From contig JAYESD010000008.1 of NCBI GenBank assembly GCA_036927565.1, positions 122,539,498-122,603,497 of the forward strand: a stretch of 64,000 bases of DNA. The letters run 5' to 3'. Source of the stretch: Tuctoria greenei (Eukaryota; Streptophyta; Magnoliopsida; Poales; Poaceae). Shown here in pieces: positions 58,047 to 64,000 of the stretch. Each line of letters opens with the position of its first letter. The stretch's first letter is position 1. The notes beneath the pieces are model-generated. The model made no database searches. It saw only the letters and a program-made list of their open reading frames with translations, and was not told where the DNA came from. Position numbers and translations under genes: made by a program.

Positions 58047-58959
58047 GGCTGCACAACTTGAGAACAAATAAAACAAACTCGAAAGGGGTTACATTAGTAA
58101 AAACCAAAAAAAACCTCAGCAAATTGTCTTGCCAACTTAAGAGCAACTTGAAACTGCAAATGCAAACACAAAATGAGATGAAAGCAAATCTTTTTGGCTG
58201 AAAATTGAGAAAAGTGTTGCAACAAAGAGCAAAACACTTCTTGAGCAAATGTGAGAGTGAGTTGGAGAGGTGAAAATATGGTGAAGTGTGAAGCAACACA
58301 CTCACCCGGGCATGTACAAATGGTGTAGCACCCTCCAACGGTCACAAGAGGCAAGAGTGTAGCCGTTGGAGGAAATAGATCCAAAATGGCACTCTCTCCT
58401 AGTCAGCCAACCAGGGGGCTCGGCCGACCTATAGGTGGGCCCCCTCTAGTCCTTCTTTTGGCAGGTGGTTCTCGAACGGCTATATTTCGAGTTGTTGGGT
58501 GAATCAACCAAAAAATTGCTCCGAAAAATTGTTTTCCAAATAAAACTTCCCCAAATCCAATATTTTTACTTTTCATTTTCAAAAATGAAAAGAAATTAAA
58601 TATAAGTTGAGATTGCAAAATTCCCAACGCTCTAAGGAAAAGCAAACATGCATAGGAAAATGCAAAAAATCCAAATGGAAAATTCAAATGATGATAGAAA
58701 AAGAAAAAATGAGATAACTACCAAATTAACCTTTTGGCGAGGTCCCATCTGAAACCTGATGAGATGCATTTTCCTCTATCTTCTTGAAGCTCAGTTTTCA
58801 ACCATCGGCCCCAAAGGAGTGGGCACGTCAGGCTCGCCTTGCTTCTTCTGCCACACCTTCCTTGGTGGTTTAGTGTACTTGGGCCATTTAGACGGCCCTG
58901 ATTTCTTCATCTTTTTGAAATTTCAACGTGGGCGAAGAGATGGAGTCTCCTCATAAATC

Positions 58960-61180
58960 AGTTTACTCATGAATGCAATGAGGGTGTCCACTTGAAGTGG
59001 TTAAACTTCGACCTGCTTGATGTGTTTGACAATCGAGCCATACTTGATTTTTTCATGGGGTATTGATCCTTCCTCGGCCGAAAGTCAAACTTTTCCTCCT
59101 TGCCAATGATATGGAAGCGGATTTCTCTGGCTCCCACATCAATGCGAGCATCCAGGGTGCTAAGGAAAGGGCACCCAAGAATGAGAAGAGTTACCTTCTC
59201 AACCTCCATGTCGAGCACCACGAAGTCCACGGGTATGAAGCAGTTCTGGATATTCACCAGAACGTCTTTGGCGATACCTGTGGGGATAGTGGATCAATGA
59301 ATAAGCTAGCTGGAGCAGCATTGGTGTTGAGATAATGTGGTGTAAGTTCAGCTTGTCGAAGACCACCTTTGGCATGACAGTAACACTTGCACAAGGGTCA
59401 CAAAGTGCCTTTTCAAAGTGTTTTGTACCAACGGAGCAGGACATAGTGGGGCATCCTGGATCCTTCTTCCTTCCGAAAGCATGTTGAGGATAGCAGCATG
59501 GCTATCCTTAGTGAGCTTGACAACTTCTATGGTGAGCAATGGACACTTGTTGTTCAATATGTCCTTGAGATAGTGAGCATAATTGGTAATTGCATCGCAT
59601 CTATCAAGGACACATTGATGTGAATCTTCTGGATGACTTCAACAAAGCGATTGAATTGCACATCCACGGTTGGCGTCCGATTTCTTTGAGGGAATGGCAT
59701 GAAGGTACTATCCTCAAATTCTCTTGCGATTCTATCATTGAGATTTTCTCCCTTCTTAGGAGTGACTTTTTCTTCTTCTTCTCAACTGCTATCTCCTCTT
59801 GAGTGTGATACGGTGGGTCACGAGTGGTCATTCCACCTCTCGTATCCGCCACACTCACATTCTCTAGGGAAGCCTCGTGTTGCTCCATTCTCCAATGGAG
59901 GGACAACAACTGCTAGTTGAGAGAATTGAGTCTCTATATTTTTGTTGAAGCTCAACCGGTTCTTAAAGGTTTCCTTCAACCCTGCAATTGATGCTTTGTA
60001 GCATCTTGTCATTAGCCGACAACTTCTTAAATACGGAGTCATTGATCTTGAGTTGGCTAATGGCAAGTTCCCTCAAGGGTAGCTTGTTCCCATTGCCATT
60101 GTTGTCATTGTAGCCCCCTTGAAAGAAAGGGCATGGTTGGCCCCACTCTTGACCTTCTAGATGGTAGCCATTGTTGACATTCCCGTTGTTGGCTGAGTTT
60201 AAGGCATCCTCATGGGTCTCGGTGTAGTCACTCCCCATATGACCCGCGTTGCCACAGACCTCACACATCATTTGAGAGTCTATGGCCTGGGCAGTGCCAA
60301 ATAATTCTCCACTGGCTTCACCATCCAGCTTCTTCATTAGGAGGTCTAATTTGGCAGCGATCATGTCCACCTATTTCAAGGTGTAAATGTCTCGGTGTCG
60401 GGGCTGGAGACGCTCATCGCTAAATCCCATGTTGGAAACCATCTTCTCAATCAATTATTTGGCTTTGGGCAATGTAAGCGAGAAGAAGGACCCTCCAGTA
60501 GCAGCATACACATGGTCACGGGCTGATGGAGTCAACTCGTTGTAGAAGTTTTGGACGATGAGCCAATCATCTATTCCATGGTGGGGACAGACCAAGATGT
60601 ACTGTGCAGCCTTTCCCAAGCCTCGAGAATGGACTCCTTGCTGGAAGCATGAAATCCTTCAACGTAGGGCATTGGTCTTTCCCGATGGGAAGAATTTGAC
60701 GAGGAATGTTGTGGAACACATTTCTCAAGTGTTTATAGCACTTTGGTTCGCATAGAAGCGCAACTTTGCTCTCCCAAGGAGGGAGAACAGAAACAGTAAA
60801 AGACACATGGCATCAGATGTGACATCCTTGATCCTAAAAGTGCTACAAATCTCAAGGAGATGTTGCAGGTAAGCACTTGCATTTACGTTGGCATTCTTAG
60901 AAAAGGGATTAGCCTGCACCATAGTGATTGGGCAAGTCTTGATTTCAATGTTTACGTCTCTCGTGTTGACATTTGGTCTGATAGGCACATTGTCAGCAGA
61001 GGGAGCCGAAAACTCCCGAAGGGTCTTTTGGGCCATTGGCTTGCAACGTGATTGTGCGGAGATAACGGGTTTCCTAGCCGACAAAATCACATGAGGAGGA
61101 ACAACACGATGTTGAACTCTTCTCAGTAGTGACTCGGGATCTTCTACGTAGTTTGCCGGCAAATGGAAACCGGTCATACA
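58960..61180 (-). pseudogene. gag-PR: gag and protease of the Athila-like element (broken)
   Basis: Gag begins near 61177 (KTLREFSAPSADNVPIRPNV, ITMVQANPFSKN, DAMCLLLFLFSLLGRAKLRF). Its second part (KLDLLMKKLDGE) has a knuckle CEVCGNAGHMGSDYTE with the last Cys lost. A Gly/Asn-rich linker follows (GGYNDNNGNGNKLP). The protease block KALCDPCASVTVMPKVVFD has Cys where the D-x-G triplet needs Gly. A second block, VTLLILGCPFLSTLDARIDV, lies in another frame. Frames change at least four times. Confidence 0.83.
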
Positions 61181-61283
61181 CTACCCTGTTTTCACATCAA
61201 ACAGTCTGAAAACAAAGCAAGGTTATCCTACTAAAAACCTACTAGAATCCTATCTACCACAGTGTCATGCAAATCTTGTGTGC

Positions 61284-61303
61284 CTTCCCCGACAACGGCA
61301 CTA
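61284..61303 (-). other. Primer binding site of the Athila-like element
   Basis: The minus strand reads GTGCCGTTGTCGGGGAAG, a variant of TGGCGCCGTTGCCGGGGA, used by many grass Tat/Athila elements. Confidence 0.78.
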
Positions 61304-61311
61304 GAAATCCT

Positions 61312-61935
61312 TGTTTGTATTTCTTAATGTCTACAGTTCATCCTAGCAGCAAAGGCCAGTTCTGCAAAGGCACTATGCTAACCTAAGAAAAAGCAAGATG
61401 AGTTCTGCAAGCATACGAAAAGTACCGCTGTAGGATTTCACATAGAGTATTCCCTATGATATCGTATTTGTTTATTCCAAAGGAATGCACAAGGGGAAGA
61501 GTGGCAAGATAAAGGAGAGAAGAGGGTGTTCTAGTGAGGAGTCCAGTAAGATAGGTAGATGACATAGTGGGGTAGTGTGACACATACCTAAGCAAACTAC
61601 ACTAAGGGGTAATAATGTCCTAGTGGAGGCCAAGTTCGGGATGGAGCTACCCCTACTGTGCTTTAAGTATTCATATACATAGTCTATTAATGTACATCTG
61701 AGTATTCTAATGATAAGTACTAGGGCTTAGTGGTCCAACACATCGAGCACGGGTTTACCCCTCACAAAATCAGGACGATTCCCGCCTCGAGCCTGTGGTG
61801 TAGCCGAACGTGGGGGATTACGAAGGATGGACAAGACTGTCACCACCTGCTGCTGCCTACCCCTACAACGTGTGGGTCTACGAGACATCCAATGCTACTT
61901 AACTATCTGTTGACGGCTCCTAAGATATACTAACA
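61312..61935 (-). repeat. 5' LTR of the Athila-like element (partial)
   Basis: It starts (plus reading) tgtttgtatttctt and follows LTR 61967-63531 until about 61907; then homology is lost and the primer site of the next element begins at 61941. About 0.9 kb is missing. Confidence 0.75.
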
Positions 61936-61940
61936 AATCA

Positions 61941-61958
61941 TCCCCGGCAAGGGCGCCA
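61941..61958 (-). other. Second primer binding site, next to another LTR
   Basis: The minus strand reads TGGCGCCCTTGCCGGGGA, close to the family consensus. It belongs to the LTR at 61967-63531, though almost no interior follows it on the left. Confidence 0.8.
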
Positions 61959-61966
61959 AAAATGCT

Positions 61967-63531
61967 TGTTGGTATTTCTTAATACCACAAATCATCTCCG
62001 GTTAAGAGATTAGATCTGCAAGCGCACGAAAGATACTATTGCAGCATTTCACCCATGAGTATTCCCAAGGGTATCGTATTTATCCCAAAGGAAGGCAATT
62101 GAGTAAAGTATATACTACTCTTATGGTCAAGCTATGGGATACTAACCCATTATCCGGACAGGGGTAAGTTGATAATACGGGTAGTGTGACACACACCTAG
62201 GCACCCTATTCTAAAGGGTAAAATGGGTCCTAGAGTGAGATTGGATTGAGAGTTAGAGAGTTGCTCCTACAATGCTCCCAATACATATACATATCCTAAG
62301 GTAGATACTAATGGTCATGTCAATGATGAATTCCTATGCAATGCTATTCAATACATCGGGCACGGGCTTACCCCTAGCAATACTAGCGCGACTCCCGCCA
62401 AGAGCATGTGGCATAGCCGAACGTGGAGGATTACAAAGGACAGATAGGGCTGTCACCACCTACTGCCTACCACTTCAATCCGTGGGTCTACGAGACATCC
62501 AACGCTACTTAAATACCCTAGCACCATGCTAGCATACTAAGCAAATACCTTAAGAGCCATGGCACAAGCCATCCTAAGGCAATGACTAACCTAAACATCG
62601 TTCAACCAATGTTGAAGCATAGCATAAGTCATTCATATTAACATAATCATATCATAACAATATAGACTATAGTGGGGGTCTATAGTGTTTATGACCATAA
62701 TATGTGATCATGAGAGTGAAATCATAAAGACTATACCTTGCACATATAAGGACTCCACAATCAAACAAGAAACGCTTTGTCCAAGTATACATATAAAAGA
62801 AGACTAAAGATAATATCTTTATTGAACACAAAGTCACAAATACAAGAAGGAATACATAAGCCATACCTTTCCCAATGTGGAATTGGGAAGAGAGACTCCT
62901 TCTACTCCTTTCCCAATTCGGACTTGGGACTAGAGACTCTCCTCTCTACATCCTAACTCCTCTAAGGACTATGGAAGATAGTGTATACAATAGAAAGATG
63001 CCCAAGTGGTGTGTGTTGAAGTGAGGGGTAGGGGATCCTATTTATACTAGTGTTGAGGTCGGTTCCCGCCACCAAAAGCGCGCGAATCAGTCACCATTGA
63101 CTCCAGGGAGCCGGGAGGAGCCAACACGTGGAGGCTGACCGAGTTTGGTGCAAAGACCAGGTTGGCCGACCCCCTGGTTCGGCCGACCTGGTCATTGCAC
63201 CGTTTCTCGTGTGCTTTCTCCAGGTGGCTGCCAGGTGGGTCCCATTGATGTATATGGGTGATACACCGTTGGATCTCCTCGGATACTTCTGTCTGTGGGC
63301 CATTTAATCCATGGGATGCCACATGTCATCGCTTGATTGGCTGGGTTGATATTTTATATGATTGGTCCCTCTACATTTCCTCATTTTCTGCATAAAATGC
63401 TGCATACATGTATTTCTCCAAGTCCAAGTGGAATTGGGTTAGATAGAAAGGTGATGTATGCAAGAAATGACAAATCCTTCACATAATTGAGTTAAATTGA
63501 CGAATGAAATTGGTATATAACAGCCTCATCA
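61967..63531 (-). repeat. Full Athila-like LTR (about 1,565 bp)
   Basis: It has TG at 61967 and CA at 63530-63531. It has a primer site on its left and a polypurine tract on its right, so it serves as the join between two element interiors. It is the longest LTR of this family here. Confidence 0.8.
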
Positions 63532-63545
63532 AACTCCCCCAAGCT
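63532..63545 (-). other. Polypurine tract of the second Athila-like element
   Basis: The minus strand reads AAGCTTGGGGGAGTT, right at the LTR edge. Confidence 0.78.
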
Positions 63546-64000
63546 TATCCTTTTCTCGTCCCGAGCAATGTCAAGACCTTAGGTTGATGATAAGGAGTTG
63601 CTACAATATCTTATTTTCAAAAGTATCCAATGCACAAGAAGATACTCTACCTAGTATTGCAGAAATTGGTTATGATACCCTACCTTTCTTAAGTTATCAT
63701 GGGGCTTATGCTTTTTCATATTCATGAGTAGTTGAAAGGTAGAATAGCAAATGGAGCAAACATAGCCTAGAAATCAAGTTCCACTTAAATCCCGGAGAAT
63801 TCAATTTAGATATTAAGTACCTCAATTTGATTCTCTCAATCACTCCTTTGTGGATAGTGGAAATATGTCCTCACCAAAGCATTGTGCCTCTACTATTCCT
63901 ACTCATTGAACATGGCTTGTATGTGGAGCTTGGTAAGGAAAGTAAGTAGGCATATTTTCATCACATATATTGCTAAGTCAAAAGATTAAGCCTTAGTAGA
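63546..64000 (-). mobile_element. Start of the second Athila-like element interior (3' tail)
   Basis: It matches 55160-55620 (gatactctac, cttatgctttttc, ttgtatgtggagcttggtaagga words). Noncoding; it continues past the window edge. Confidence 0.75.

Larger units (their letters stand above)
54411..61940 (-). mobile_element. Athila-like Ty3/gypsy element lacking RT and integrase
   Basis: Minus-strand order is LTR (61312-61935), primer site, gag, protease, an ORF like Athila ORF-1, a long noncoding tail, a decayed polypurine tract, LTR (54411-55151). No RT, RNase H or integrase motif lies between protease and the next ORF (58390-58960), so the element is non-autonomous. Both LTRs are shortened. 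The left LTR is truncated against the older chromovirus. Confidence 0.75.

Overview
This window is intergenic DNA from a plant genome, almost certainly a grass (Poaceae; species not determined). It is built from transposable elements nested inside one another, and no intact host gene is visible. The grass assignment rests on the families I recognise: a Tekay/Del-type Ty3 chromovirus with ~2.8 kb LTRs, a SIRE/Maximus-like Ty1/copia element, a Tat-like element with an antisense gene, an Athila-like element with a TGGCGCC-type primer site, Stowaway MITEs, a CACTA (En/Spm) transposon, and captured fragments of gene families known from grasses. All family names come from memory of their motifs; no search was run.

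Layout. 1-8460: a plus-strand chromovirus (partial 5' LTR, gag, protease, RT-RNase H, integrase with chromo-like tail, full 3' LTR), broken by frameshifts and stops. 8461-11621: the 3' part of a Tat-like element with a spliced antisense ORF and a plus-strand LTR. 11622-54410: an older minus-strand chromovirus of the same family as the first. It is split by a solo LTR (12400-15251, 5-bp duplication gtaac) and by a copia element (15606-53348, duplication catag/catgg). The copia element is itself split in its gag region by a 30,033-bp CACTA transposon (19999-50031, 3-bp duplication tta). 54411-64000: a truncated Athila-like element next to a second copy, joined in an LTR-interior-LTR-LTR-interior chain.

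The CACTA element is the centrepiece. It has 13-bp-class CACTRCAAGGAT ends, arrays of 38-bp and 70-bp subterminal repeats, a TNPA-like gene near its left end on the minus strand and a TNP2 transposase gene near its right end on the plus strand. Both genes are decayed. Between them lie more than 20 kb of cargo: four diverged copies (A-D) of an unrecognised gene family, a 3'-5' exonuclease pseudogene, an F-box-like pseudogene, a ~4 kb tandem segmental duplication, compound microsatellites and several small nested transposons (Stowaway, hAT, foldback MITEs).

The most unusual signal outside the CACTA is a palindrome, CGGACTAGTCCG, with its near-relative CGGACTTGTCCG. It is amplified in the LTRs of both the Ty3 chromovirus and the Ty1/copia element, in places as pairs spaced 21 bp apart. 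The order of events that the sequence supports is: older chromovirus first; then the solo LTR, the copia element and the Tat-like element inserted into it; then the CACTA inserted into the copia element and the plus-strand chromovirus into the Tat-like element; then small MITEs into the CACTA.
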